A stretch of 64,000 nt of DNA from Gnetum montanum (GCA_015680685.1 MNCI01002152.1:125344-189343); one strand, 5' to 3'. Shown: positions 46,889 to 59,460, counted from the stretch's first letter. Notes: a model not told the origin generated them from the letters alone. A program made the numbers and translations.

Positions 46889-47119
46889 TTGTCATCATCA
46901 ATCCTGAGATCTTACTTAACCCGATTCTCTGCACCAAAACAGGTTGCGTGTGACCCGGAAGAGAGAGAAGAGCTTGTAGATGAACTAGGTCTTTGTAACA
47001 ACCCTGCATTAAAGAAAAGTGGTACCTTTGCAATAAAGAAAAGGCGACCCTTTACCTTTCTTCCTTGGCATGGGACCTACTCGTATCACGTGAAGCGATC
47101 ATGGAAGATCATCTTTTAA
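46889..47119 (+). other. Possible captured exon, unknown protein
   Basis: A 76-codon plus-strand frame ends at 47119. After an AAACAG|GT that could be an acceptor it reads VACDPEEREELVDELGLCNN and later FTFLPWHGTYSYHV. It has no ATG at its start, balanced composition and CpGs preserved better than nearby, which suggests a gene fragment. I do not recognise the family. Confidence 0.3.
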
Positions 47120-47511
47120 GACCACATAAAAAGTCGCCAAACACACTGGGTGAGGATGGTGTGAGAATCGGGAAAAATGGGGAAGAATCGGCAAGTTGTC
47201 TCTCCCCTTGTTTAAAAGTTGGGAAAACCAGTTAACCTTATTAATTTTTTATAAAAACAAGCTCAACTTGGGTTGGCCAAAATTTAATGTGGCAATAGAT
47301 CGTTGAAACCTGATTGAAAAACATTGTTTAAGACCATTTATTAAGACAATTCTTTTTAAATCATTTTTTATCGTTGGAGGTCTGTAAATAAGTGGAAATG
47401 TAAACTGTTTTTTAATAGCTGTATTGAGGTTCAAGGTTTGAAGTTCAAACTAAAAGGTTTAACATGAAAATGCAGCAAAGTAATATCATGATATAAGTAT
47501 TCACATAAAAC

Positions 47512-47606
47512 CTATGCATCAAAAGAATCTGATTCGTGGAAGCGAGGAATCGAGGATTCGTGATTCTGAATGTGTTTGGGTACGTTCAAAATATTGTTAA
47601 TGCTTA
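47512..47606. repeat. Paralogue of sequences flanking the LINE
   Basis: 47512-47581 matches 37022-37090 (CTATGCATCAAAAGAAT..GTGTTTGGGTA) and, 4 bases on, 47585-47606 matches 38719-38740 (TTCAAAATATTGTTAATGCTTA). The 1.6 kb between those in the first copy, including the LINE, is absent. Confidence 0.8.
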
Positions 47607-47976
47607 ATTTCACAGAAGATTGCAATATTACCATTACACTGAAGAAAGAAAATTTGCAAAGGCATGGAGGGCATTGAATCCATTTTCTTACTCAAGAGCC
47701 ATAACCCTTTTGTTACTCAATCCAATCTTTTTAAAAATGAAATTAAGCCTCAAGCCTCAACCAAATTTATAACAAAATCACTTTTGCTGATACTTTTGTT
47801 CAACAATGACATGTGAGTAGTGCCATAGGGCCATGTTGAAGACAACCACATTATAAAAAGATACAACTTAACTAAACTAGGCACAGCTAAGTAACTCACT
47901 TCACCTATGGTAATTGAAAACCTTTTGAACAAGGGGGAATTGGCACTAGTTATGATGAAGGGAAAAGTAAAAAATT

Positions 47977-48227
47977 GCATATGGCCATTCACCATGAGCT
48001 GGTGGAGTTGGTTGGCCCATAAGCAAACAAATTTTAAAAAAGGGGAAAGTAAAAATAGAGCACCATGAGATTGCATATGGCCATTGGCCATGTGTTGGTG
48101 AGGTTGGTTGGCCCATAAGCAAACAAATTTAAAAAAAGGGGAAAGTAAAAACAGAGCACCATGAGATTGCATATGGCCATTGGATTGGTTGGCCCATAAG
48201 TAAACAAATTTTTTTAAAAAGTTGAAT
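47977..48227. repeat. 96-bp tandem repeat, about 2.6 copies
   Basis: GCATATGGCCATT recurs at 47977, 48073 and 48169, each followed by GGTTGGCCCATAAG(C/T)AAACAAATTT. The period is a multiple of three, which keeps a long minus-strand frame open without implying a gene. Confidence 0.85.
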
Positions 48228-48410
48228 AAGCATCCATCCGGCATCGTGTTCATGACTATGACCATGACGATGACCCTGTTTTGTTTTTTCTTCTTTGAGA
48301 CATATGACAAAAAGACCAAGAACCAGCAATAATGACCCATAAACACCCGTGAATGCTCGCAGAACCTTTGATGCTCCCAAAGGCCAATCAATCCAAATGC
48401 ACTGGTTACC
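48222..48410 (-). other. Possible captured exon: membrane segment plus His-rich tail
   Basis: The minus-strand frame reads CIWIDWPLGASKVLRAFTG, then a hydrophobic stretch YGSLLLVLGLFVICL fitting one membrane helix, then KEEKTKQGHRHGHSHEHDAG, a His-rich tail. This looks like the end of a real membrane protein, but no upstream exons were found and I do not recognise the family. A 22-bp tandem duplication (AATGCACTGGTTACCTCGCA) marks its 5' side. Confidence 0.3.
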
Positions 48411-48708
48411 TCGCATGCAAATGCACTGGTTACCTCGCAGGCCCCGTTCCGAACTTGATTTCTGTGTGACCCAAACTTGGCCCTTCGGCCTTCGGTTACC
48501 GAAGTAGCCCTTTTGTGATTTGCCTGTGTCTGTTTATCCATTCGTACTCCCTGTTTTCTGTGGTCTGTGTCATGCCGATGCCATGAATCTTGATTGCTTG
48601 CTGGCCACTTAACAATGAAGTGAAGCTTCTGGGAAGATTCAGCGCAGGAGAAGATAAGTATAATTTTAATGCACAATGCAGACATTGAAGAAAAAGGCAA
48701 TAATAATA

Positions 48709-48887
48709 CGAGGCAAGGCAAGGCAAGGCTACCATTTCAATGTATATGTACAGAGCCAGACAAAATTTCTTTGAAAATTATGAAATACGTACCCATTGCG
48801 GATTTAATGCGTTTCTGTACGCGATCTGGAATCCAATGCGAACAGTTCGTGAAAATTTATCTGGAATCGCGAATCTCCGGCGCATAG
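48709..48887 (+). pseudogene. F-box-like fragment, copy 2
   Basis: The plus-strand frame reads FQCICTEPDKISLKIMKYVPIADLMRFCTRSGI, with CEQFVKIYLESRISGA before the stop at 48887. It aligns with copy 1 without gaps in the coding part. KISLKIMKYVPIADLMRFC is closer to an F-box helix pattern than copy 1. No start codon in frame nearby. Confidence 0.4.
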
Positions 48888-48920
48888 CATGAAAGTAACG
48901 AATAAAAATATTTTGGATCA

Positions 48921-50310
48921 TGCTGAGGAAGGGTTGTTCTTTGTCTTCTGATTTAAAAAAAAAAATTGCGTAAAGCTGACAAAGATTGCTAGGATTTGAG
49001 AGCTCGTGCTAGCTCATTCGTCAGCGAGGATTTGAGAGCTCGTGCTAGCTCCATGAGTATAAACGGAAGTGTCTATGCAGAGGAGCTTTTGGCAGCTACC
49101 ATTATAGTTATATGCATGGTGCCTCATGCATCATATTAAAATTACTTAATTATAGGTACACTCCACATACATAGTTAACATATTACCTTAGAAGAAGAAA
49201 AACATAATAAAGCAAATGCTTCCTAGACAATGAGCTAATCACTATAGTTACCTTTCATTAATTAGATTAAAGAACTTACTAAACAATATACACATAATGC
49301 AATACCTTGTTTTATTAATGTAACTACTACTAAGGCATTTATACCCATCTTTGTAGTCAATCTACATAAAGTAAAATAATTAGCATTAGAAGTAAGTACT
49401 TAAAACTTCTTCATAATTAAGAAAATTTTACAATGCTACATAGTAACTAGATGTTAGTGTTTTTTATATTACTAGACAATTCTACAAAAAGCCTATTGGT
49501 CTAATTGATCAAATGAGCATATCACACATGGTAGAAAATATTTCATAAAAGAGAGGGAGAGATCACCATGGGGCAACTTCCACCAAGTCTTCCTTCTTGT
49601 GCAGTGATAGAAATATCTTTGAGAAGAAGACAAGGGTTCTTTTAAAGGGATCCCAGTGTCATTTCTCAAAAGGCATTTAGGTGAAATTTTTACCTAAAGG
49701 ATAGATTCAAAATAGAAGTGTGACAAGTTTGTACAACAAGTTCTAGATGGCCACAACATCATTACTATTTCTATATGCAAGACATTTACATGCATAGTTA
49801 AGGAGAATCACTTTCCTGAAAAGAGAAAAAATCCTTGTAGCCTCATGATAGATTATGAGTGATAAGCAATCCCAATATCTAATACTATAAATCAAAACTA
49901 TATACAAGAGACCTAATCATAATCCATGGTCTAGACTAGCACTGTAGCAAATGTTCAATGTTGGATCATTGTTATCTTAATTGTACTTGTGTAGACTTTA
50001 GTACATATGGTTAAGCACAATTAAGGTATGTGATATTAATGTTTTTTCACCCTTGAATTAAATATTATTAAAATATTTTTAAAATATTAAAACGCTAAAT
50101 TCTAATTTAACCTAAGTTAGGTATAAGAAGTAAATCTATTCTAGCCTAAGTAATCAATATTTGTTTCCAGCATACCATACACATCTTGAACATACAATAA
50201 TATTGTTGGGTGACCAAGTGTTCATTCTTGGGCATACAAAGTGGCACACTACTTTGATTACTAAATGTTAATGTATTTATACTCAAAATTAGTTGTACTT
50301 ATTCCATGTA
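48921..50310. repeat. Large direct duplication, copy 2
   Basis: Second copy of 35083-36405. It differs by an extra tandem repeat of GGATTTGAGAGCTCGTGCTA near 49025 and about 21 additional bases near 49440. Its LTR part (from 49856) is cut at 50310, where element E begins. Confidence 0.85.
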
Positions 50311-51485
50311 CTTATTCAAAATGGCATATTAACAAGAGTGTTCATTCTATAAGCCATAAAATCTTGGTAAGGCTTATGATTTGGCACTCAAGATGGTGAA
50401 GAAACTAAATTGATTTGGAAGTAGAAGCAAATAAGCTTTAAAAGAGAAGGATAAGGGATCCAAATCAGAGAATGATCCAAGTCAAAAATTGAAGACAAAG
50501 ATGGCAACCATGACAAGAAGCAAGATAAGGGTAATGAGAAGGGTAATACCAAGAATAATTAAGGCAAAAGAGGCAAGATTCAATGTAGTAATGCATCTAG
50601 AATTTAGTATTTCAAATGTGAATAATGTGGATACAAATAATGGAAATGTTCACTTTACAAGGTAGCTAAGCACAAGGATGTGAAAATAATGAAAGCAAAG
50701 AAGGCATCAAGCCAAGATTTTCACAAAGGTAATCCCAATGCTCCTAAAATAGAGGAAGTTTTTCAATTAAGAAATGTGAATAGAGGAGATCATCTATAGA
50801 GAAAATGGTTGTTTTAGATTAGGGCTAGATGTTTGTTTAGTGGAAAATAGATTTATATTTTAATTGATGGGAAAGTCTAAGAAAATTATATTTATTCTAA
50901 GGAAATTGCAAGAATAGGTTTAGTAACAAATCCTCATCCTAGACCCTACAAGGTGCATTAGTTGTCAAAAGACTTCTCTTAAGAGGTGAGAAAGTAATGT
51001 GTCTTGAAGTTTAAATTTAGGAGTTATCATGATGTTGTAAAATATGATGTATTACCAATTGATTATGGTAATGTAATTCTTAGAAGGCCTTGAACTCTTA
51101 ATAATGATGCTCAATTTAATGAGATGCAAAATGTGTTTAGTGTAGCAAGATCAGATAGAATTCCTGTTATAGCTAAATAGCTAAGGTAGTTGAGTCACTT
51201 AATGCTTTCTTAATTTTTCTTAGGAAGAAGGAATATATTAAACAATATGATGAGGTTGATTTTGATTTTTTTATTATATCAACTATTGCTTCTAATCATG
51301 ATGTTGTGTAGGAAGAACTTTCAATACGTGTGCTAGGCGTAAAGAAGTGATTTTCCAATATGTTGAAACGGGAATTGGATGGATCACTACTAATAAGAAA
51401 TATTCAGCATTAAATTGATTTTATCTCTAGTACTACCATTCTAAGTGATAGGGCATACCAAATAGTACACAATTAATAGGTTGAA

Positions 51486-51977
51486 TTGCAAGGGCAAGTG
51501 GAGGAGTTACCTATAAATGCCTTTATAAGGGAGTCATTTTTACCTTGTATAGTTTCAATAGTGCTTATGCCAAAGAAGTACATTAAAGAATGGAGAATGT
51601 GCATTAATTTTAGGGCTATGAATAGAATATTATTGAGGTACATGTTTCCTATTTCAAGGATGAATCATATCCTTGTTATCCTTATCAATGTGGAGGTATT
51701 TAGTAAAATTGATTTAAAGAATGTATATCATCAAATTTTAGTCAAGCTTGGTGATGAATGGAAGATAGCTTTCAAGACATTGGATGAATTATTTGAGTGG
51801 TTAGTGATGTTATTTGGGCTCACAAATGCCCTTGATACATTCATGAGGTTGATGCATGATGTCTACAAAAAATTGATTAGTAAGTCTTGTATTATCTTCT
51901 TTGTTAATATTTTGTTGTATAGCTCTAATGAGGAGGATCACTTGGATGGCTTGAGAAGAGTGTGTCTTAACTTGTAG
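51486..51977 (+). pseudogene. Reverse transcriptase of element E
   Basis: An open 163-codon stretch with IVLMPKKYIKEWRMCINFRAMN, FSKIDLKNVYHQILVKLGDEWKIAF, MLFGLTNA and the catalytic box IIFFVNILLYS, where active relatives have Phe/Tyr-x-Asp-Asp-Ile. Both catalytic Asp residues are changed. After the stop (TAG) RT continues with EVHLVINVNKIHLF and RNase H. Confidence 0.8.
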
Positions 51978-52889
51978 GAAGTACATTTAGTGATCAACGT
52001 GAATAAGATTCATTTATTCAATAGGAAGATCACATATTTGAAACATGTGATTTCTAAAAGGTAAATTGAGATGGAAGCTACCAAGGTAAGGGCTATTAGA
52101 AATTGACCAACTCCTAAAAATTTTAGATATGTAAGATCATTTCTAGGTTTAGTTGATTTATTATAAGTTTCATAAAACATTTTAGTGATATTTCATGACC
52201 TATGTTCATTTTTTTAAAGAAGAATCAAGATTTTAGATGGGATGATGAAACCACAAGGAGCTTTGACTTGGTGAAGGAAAAAATCACTCATGAACTACTA
52301 GTTGTAATACTAGATTTCAAGAAGCTTTTTGGAGGTAAATGCAAGTAAACTTGTCATTGAAGGGATTCTTTCATAAGAAGATAGACTTTTTTCTTTCTTT
52401 TCAAAGAAGTTGAATGAATCAAGGCACAAATATTACATATATGAGAAACATTATATGCTATTCTTTAAGAAATCAAGCACTGGAATATTATATATTACCC
52501 AAGAAGTTGACTTTGATGATTGACCACAAAGTACTTCAATTTATTAATTCACTAAAGAAGTTAAGTACCAAACACATGAAGTGAGTGTCATAATTATAGG
52601 AGTTCAATTCTATGCTCAAAAACAATAGTGGAAAAGCTAATGTGGTGGATAATGCATTGTCTAAGATGCATATGGTGAATTTCAATATGCATCATGTGGA
52701 AGGTATAAGTGATTTTGCTAATTTGTATGAAGATGATTCAGATTTTGAGTAGGTTTGGAGAAGGATCAAGGAACCATTATTAAGTAGGATAGACAAATGG
52801 AGGAACTATCATATTCAATATAAACTACTATTGAAGAATGGAAAGTTATGTGTATCCAATTGTGATTTTAGAAAAAAGATTTTGGTTGA

Positions 52890-53520
52890 AAATCATTGTG
52901 GTGGAATGAAAAGTCACATGAGCAGAGATAAAATATTGGAGCTTGTGGGTAGGCATTATTTTTGACCTAGAAGGACTTTGAAGTCTCTAAACTTATGAAG
53001 GAGTATTTGACATGTTAGAAATTCAAAGAAGATCAAGAAATGAATGGAAATTATATGCCTTTGCTAATTCCCAAGGATTCATGGAATAGTGTGTCAATGG
53101 AATTTATGAGTGGATTTCCAAAAGTAGAAATGATGATATCTTTATTATGATAGATAGATTCTCCAAGATGGAACAATTTATCTTATGTAAAAAGATGAGT
53201 GAAGCATCTGATGTTGCAAATTTATTTTTCCAACATGTTGTGAATTAATATGAAATTCTTTTAAACATTGTTAGTGATAAAGAATCCAAGTTTACTAGTC
53301 ATTTTAAATGTCCCTTTGGAAAATATTAAGAAAAAATTTGAATTTTTATAGTGCATATCATCCACAATCTAATGGCCAAAGTGAAGAGATCAATAAATCT
53401 TTATTGAATATTTTGAGGTATTTGTGTGAAGAAAAATCTAATAGGTGGGAAAATTTGATGTGTCATGTTAAGTTTTCCTATAATAATTCTTTTCATGTTG
53501 CTATTGAAAAGAGTTAATAT
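52890..53520 (+). pseudogene. Integrase of element E
   Basis: Frames contain GGMKSHMSRDKILELVGRHYF (the His-containing zinc-binding start), a DGTIYLM-like central part and an open piece (53308-53517) with SAYHPQSNGQSEEINKSLLN, the conserved end of the catalytic core including its Glu. Stops are present. It would insert element DNA. Confidence 0.7.
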
Positions 53521-53984
53521 GAGGTTAATTATGGTTTTTGTCCAATGATGATGGGTAATGATAAGATCTTTGATGGAGAAACTTAATTGAATGTTGATTT
53601 TATACAAGAGACAAAGGATCTTCATACTTAAGTGAAGGAAAATCTTAAGAACAAGGATAAAGAAATATTCCTTAAGAGGAACACGGAGAAGAGGAAGCCA
53701 AAATTTAATATTAGTGATCTTGTTTAGGTGCACTAGAAGAAGGAGAATTTAAGAGGTATCAACTTCTCAAAATTGAAGACTAAGAAGATGGATCCTTTTA
53801 GGATAAATGCCAAAATCAATGATAATGCTTTCAAAATTGACTTCTCAAATGATGTATGTATTTTGTTTTAATTTTTATAGATCTTGTGCATTATTGTGGA
53901 CTAGTAGATGATAAAATATTCCAAGACATCATTGATAAGTTGAAGAGGGATATTAACAAGTCCAAGCCTTTACAGGAAAGTAAG

Positions 53985-54105
53985 GCAATTATACTCAAGA
54001 AAAGAAAATATTTCAACACTAATGGAGTGAAGACACATGAGTACTTAATCCATTTGAAGGATTAAACTACTAATGATGTTATATGGATCCATGAAATCAA
54101 ACTTG
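53985..54105 (+). pseudogene. Chromodomain-like C-terminus of element E integrase
   Basis: The frame reads ILKKRKYFNTNGVKTHEYLIHLKD, a stop, then TTNDVIWIHEIKL. The spacing of Tyr-Leu-Ile-x-x-Lys-Asp and the following Val-Ile-Trp fits the retroelement chromodomain (YLVKWKG..ATWE). Confidence 0.6.
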
Positions 54106-54189
54106 TTGAGTCAGGAATCACTTTTATCCCTACTTCCTTGTTCATATAAGTTCAATGTTTAAAGGATGGAAAAGCTAATATAGGGACAC

Positions 54190-54500
54190 ATCTTCTAAGC
54201 CTATTTTCATTCCTAGAGATAATCAATTGTAACTTTCAAATATCTGGAAAGATTTCTGGATCATTAGAGAGATGCCTTGCCTAAGAGCTAGAAAGACATA
54301 AGAGATGCTCCAAGTGACTAGGAGACATCTTGCTAAAAGAAGAGACATCTTATTTTAGCAAGATACATCTCTAGGAAGATGTGTTATCACTAGAGGAGAA
54401 ATCTCATGCCTATAGAAGACATCTTATGTAGATAGGATATATCTTGCCTCAATCAAAGGTTTGGGAGAAAGACATCTTACTAAGACAGAAGACATTTTGT
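54190..54500. repeat. Cluster of AAGACATCTT-type motifs (3)
   Basis: About ten copies or variants (GAGACATCTTG, AGAAGACATCTTA, GAAAGACATCTTA) in 310 bp at the 3' end of element E, an element of a different superfamily from F. Confidence 0.65.
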
Positions 54501-55052
54501 ACAACCGTGAAAATTTCTAAGATGATAGTTCCAAAATGGAAAATAGCTAAGGAAGATAAGATCAAGAATGGAAATAGTCATGAATATTCAAGTTGATTAT
54601 GGAAAAGGTTTCCCTAGGTTTTATGACCTTGTAATTTATTAATATTGATAATGTTTTCTTGGTTTTTTGTTGGTGTATGTGTATTTGAGCGCATGTGGAT
54701 GCACAAGTATGTATATATCTCATTGGTAAATTGTGTATGACATGGTCCTTGTAACTCTCTATGTGTTTAGTCCTCTGTCCTATGTGTGTGTGAGGGATCT
54801 AGTTCGATTGTACCTTGCATTAAGGTCATTCATATGTGTGGTTGTAGAGTATCATACTTTATGATATCGTTAAGTGTGTAAGTGATTTGTCTTTTGTGGG
54901 ATTGTGGTTCTGTTGTATTTGTGATCTTCTTTTGAATTAATTAATGATAACTAGTTTTCTTATTTTCTAGTAATTGAATTATCTTAGATAATACCTAGAT
55001 TCTATGTGTTTGAAGGATTAAAGAAAATTGGAGTAACCTTGCCCCATCGACA
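54228..55052 (+). repeat. Putative 3' LTR of element E
   Basis: Follows the chromodomain. It begins TGTAACTTTCAAATAT and ends GCCCCATCGACA, giving TG..CA ends. No partner LTR, so both ends are estimates. Confidence 0.45.
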
Positions 55053-55059
55053 AAATTAT

Positions 55060-57240
55060 ATCAATACATTAATGCAAGCTAAGCCTTTCTAAAATTACCA
55101 TTTTAGTATTTAGTATACACTCATAACTAACAAAAAATTCATCCTCTAATTGTACAAAATGGATAATGCTAAATTACAAAAAACTATTAGATAACTTGGA
55201 TAGGAATGATTAACATTACAAAAACTTGAGTGCTACATTAAAAAATTTATTTGAGTGAAGGTATTACAAAATGATAAAAAGATTAGTTAGACATCAAAGT
55301 TTATAAATTTTTTTAGAAATATTCAAAATCCATTGATGATTAATCTTCATATTATCCCTAGTAGTGTTAGTTCTTCCGACCATAGTTACTCTATTGACGC
55401 TTTCTTTTTATGTAGAGCTTTTAAAGAATGGAGTGAAATTTTTCATTATCTACCTATGGGCTTTTTAATCTTCTACCTTTTCATACTTATGTCCTCTTAT
55501 TGGCCTCTCTCATTTTCCCTATGAAAGATCTCCTACCTATGGAACTCTTTTTAGTGTCATCTACAATTACAAAAGGAACAACATTAGTTTTGGTAATTTC
55601 TCCTTAGTGTTTAAAATTTTTTGGATTCTTGATTAGCTCAAAATTTTAAAAATTTAACTTTTAGAATTAAGGTAAATATAAAATGATGTTCCTAAGATTC
55701 CAGGCTAATTCAAATCATCATGTTTTTAATTCATTGTAATCATTTTTACTATTAGCTATGCTAATGTTTAAAAATGGGGTGTTAGAAAAATTTTCAAAAA
55801 TTTCATCCATAGCCTCAATAAAAAAGACCTTAACTCTAGGAGCTCACATGTTTTTGAATAAGTGAAATTAAAGGTTTGTTTTTCAAGATATCATAAATAC
55901 ACAATAATATTAAACATTATAAGGACTAAATATTTTAGATTTTAAATGACCAAGAAATAGGAAATTTGGAGATAATTTCAATATAAAAAGTGTTAGAAGT
56001 TAATTAAAATTGATGATATTTAGTTTCAAAGTTATAAAAAAATTTAGAAAAGTTATTCATGATGTCATTGAAGGTGTGATATTGGTTTAGAACCATGATC
56101 AACAAAATTCATACAAGTAAGTACTTCCTATAGCATGCTGCTACCCATAATACCTTTGCATAACAACTTTTATAGGTATCAGTAGATACCATAGAAATTA
56201 AATGCATATCATGCATTAGTTCCAAACAACATTGAATCAGCTTGGTTGAAATCTTGCACTATACTATACAAAATCATAGAATTCATAAGTGCACCATGCT
56301 AGTGACATAGAATAGAATAAGTAAGAATTGCACAATTGGGACATCAGGTATCTTGTCATGATCATAATGGATCATACATGTGATGTGTGATTAAAATGAA
56401 AATTTACCTATATTGTAACTGAAAACCTTGGTTGCTAGAAGAACTAAAGATCCTCAACATAGCAATTCCTCAACCCATGAATCCTCAAAGCCTCTACAAG
56501 AAAAAATGGGAATTGGGTTGCCCTAGCTAGTCTAGTAGGTCAACCATGCAAAGCATGGTGAAAAAAATGCAAAATTGATAGTAGATCTAAATAATTCATA
56601 GATAATATAAAAATTTATTTCATACACAAAAGCCAAAACTTAAAACTTTATTAAGAAAAAATAAAGAATAAGTTAGAAAAAATATGTACAAATGGTGCCT
56701 AAATGAGTAATAAAAGGGAGGGAGTGTTTCACTTGTGCAAGAGTTCAAAGCTTAGTGAAGAAGATGCAATCTACTCCATGATCTAAGTGCTAAGCCACTC
56801 TTGATGCTTTTGAACCTTTCTCAATTGCAACCTCAGATCTACAATGTTGGCTATGATGAGGGTTGAGAAGTGTGAAAAAATCTAAGCTATCCAAATGCTC
56901 TACACTACGAGTTGGGAATTCCAAAAGTGTAGTGCGGAGCTTCAAAATTCACAAATCTCAAAAGTGGTTATGAGGCCACAAGGTCATAGGGTTTCTACAC
57001 TAGGTTCAAGAGAAAACAAGTGTGGAAACTTGCAAGAACTCTTTAATGTTTGAAAATGCAACATGCAGAACTTCAAAATTGCTAAAATGTATAACGTGCT
57101 GAATTGTGTGAAGATTATGTAATAGCAAAAGAGTTAAACCTTGAAAATTTATGTAACCTCTAAATGGTGTTTAAGGCTAGTTTTTATAAGATTTTGGGCC
57201 ATGAATGGAGCTGCAAATTGGCTGCCAAATTTAGGTGAGA
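55060..57240 (-). mobile_element. Element H: non-coding remnant related to A
   Basis: Patches align with element A in the same order: 55120-55180 with 3440-3480, 55540-55570 with 6500-6530, 56100-56180 with 6900-6980. The long ORF of A is missing apart from possible ends. No LTR is complete. Confidence 0.35.
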
Positions 57241-57479
57241 TTGGTGCCCAAATTTTGGGGGTTACTATACATAGTAAGTGCTTCTCCCCATGGCCATTAT
57301 GTTTACTATAAATAGTAACTAGGGCACACCTTTAATGCTAAAGATGAATCTCCCACGTTGCACTATCCACCATGCTTACTAAAAGTGACTAGTCAATGTT
57401 GAAGTGCATGAAGTATTAAAATCTAACTATTGTGGCTTCCACGCTTGGTGATGCAATTTTTAATATTTTGGAGGAAGAC

Positions 57480-59000
57480 TCCATGCTAGGGGAAAAATTC
57501 CATGTTGAGGAGGAAAGGTTTCTAGGTTATGCATGTGGTCTCCATGTTGAAGGAGGAAATTTCCAAGTAGTTTTTAAGATTTCCCCCTCTATAAGATTTT
57601 CATGTAGGGTTTGGAGTCAAAACTAATCAATTTGTAGGTTTTCCAAGTAGTTTTTGAGATTTCCCCCTCTTTTTCCACTTTGGGGATAGTATGCCTAGCA
57701 TGGAAAACTAGGGAGAAAATAGCTTTTCATTTTTGCATCATTTTTGATCATGCAAGTATGTCCTTGAGGTTGCTAGTGATGATTATTAATGCTTGGTGTC
57801 AGAATTTCATTGTTTTGAAGGTTGATGAGTGGTTTTTGGTGTTTCCCATTTTTTTCATGCTAAGGATTTCATGCTCAACATGGAAATTTGGGGGGTTAAG
57901 CTTTTTGACCATTTGTGATCATTTTCAATCATGTATGTAGGCTTTTAGGGTTGTTAGTATCGATTGCTGACATCTGATGTCAAAATTTGCTCGTTTCAAG
58001 GATCATTAGGTAATCCTTGGGCTTTTCCCATTTTTTAACATTGGGATTTTCATGTTGAATGTGGAAAATTAGTGGGAAGGGCTTTTTAGCCTTTCATGAT
58101 CAATCTAATAATGCATGAGTGTCCACATGGTTGTTGGCATTAGCAGTCAGTGTCTAAGGTAAGAATCTAGTTGTTTTAAAGGAACTGAGGGGGTTTTCAA
58201 GATTTTCCCCCTTCCATTGATACTAAGGATGGAAGGTGCAACATGGAAAAGGTCTCCCTTAGTCAAGATGCTTAGATCTAGGCCAAATCGACAACTAATT
58301 AACCATGCATGTCAACCTCTAGGGTTACCAGTGTCGATGGTCAATGCTGGGTGTCAGGACCAGATAGTTTAGAGGCTTCTAAGTGTCTCATATAGTCTCT
58401 CCATTTTCTTCCATGCTAGGAATGATAGCCCTAGCATGGATGAGAGGGGGATGGTAGTTTTGTATCATTTTAGGAGCTTTTGGAAGCTACAAAGGGTTTT
58501 GATAAGGTCTAGGGATCACTAGGCTTTGAGAAATGGCTACTAGGTAGTTAATTTAGGTTTATTTTTGGCTTCCACTCATCCATCCATGCTGAGGGTGAGA
58601 TGCCCAATTTGTATTAAGCCTCTCCTAGTGTGAAAACATCAAATCCTAAAGTTTCAACTAGTTTTGACCAATTTTGACTAAGATTGGTCAGATTCCATGG
58701 CTATCGGAGATGCTTAGATGGGTTCTAGGTCATGTGGACTCATCTTAGGGTCAAACTTGGGCTAGATGAATGCTTAGGGGATAATAATGAATGTTACCCC
58801 CTTCTTCCATGTTGGGCACTACTACCTTAGTGTGGAAACCCATGGTGTCTAGCTTCATTCATGTCTCACCCACTTTTGGAGACTTGAGGTTGAAAAAGGT
58901 AAGCTTTGGTTATTAAAAATAGTAAAGTATTTGTAATTCTAATGATTTTGTAAAATAGGAGGTAATTTTTCATGTTGATCATGGTATCCCCAACATGGAT
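57480..59000. repeat. Diverged ~180-bp tandem array with a hairpin in each unit
   Basis: A unit of TTTCCC.., CCATGCTAGG, about 9 bases, CCTAGCATGG and a tail with GATCAT..CAATCATGCA.. and GGTGTCAG recurs at about 57660, 57842, 58024, 58203, 58398, 58575, 58794 and 58960. One unit (58411-58439) keeps a perfect 10-bp stem. Other units have eroded stems. No coding signal. Confidence 0.65.
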
Positions 59001-59159
59001 GCATTGGGGTTAAGGTTTCCATAAAGTTTTAAATGTCAAAATTAGAAAATAGCTCAGCATTGATGTAATTTTTGGTCAAGAGAGAAGGTGCAGGGTGGGG
59101 TCTTTATCCAAGAGTTTGAAATTTTTAAAAGTGAAGTTATTTCCCCCAAAAATCAACAT

Positions 59160-59215
59160 GAACTAGATGCTCTCCCCCTCCCCTCCACCCCCTACCACCC
59201 CCACCCCCCCTTTGC
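59160..59215. repeat. C-rich low-complexity tract
   Basis: CTCCCCCTCCCCTCCACCCC followed by more C-runs, an isolated C-rich strand in AT-rich DNA. Confidence 0.8.
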
Positions 59216-59460
59216 ACTTCAATGCACTTAGAGTTATGGTACACTGAATTAGCAACTAGGGTTTTAAGGTATGTGTTTAGGTTTTAGATGAATTTTAGAT
59301 GTCAAATTTTGTAAGTTTTGATCTTAAATGTTATTCTAGAACAATAGTGCATTGTAGGGGAGCTCTAGAAGAGTTTTTGTGGTAGAAGTAATTTGACTTT
59401 AGCATGGAAGCCTTTCATCCTTCCAATACTCAGCATAGAATCTTCATCCTTCTCCTTTTC

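Larger units (their letters stand above)
50320..55052 (+). mobile_element. Element E: decayed chromovirus (Ty3/gypsy)
   Basis: Plus-strand order: gag end with a degenerate knuckle (FKCE-stop-CGYK, about 50605-50660), a poor protease region, RT (51486-51977), RNase H (about 52330-52680), integrase (about 52890-53520) and a chromodomain-like tail (about 53990-54100), then a putative 3' LTR. That order with a C-terminal chromodomain defines chromoviruses, which use it to choose integration sites. Stops and frameshifts occur throughout. The 5' LTR is missing; the left end joins the duplicated LTR fragment. Confidence 0.75.

Noticed and set aside
47750-48721. 323-codon minus-strand open frame
   Set aside because: It begins at TTG (first ATG at 48685), is low in recognisable protein character, and stays open mainly because the 96-bp tandem repeat is a multiple of three.
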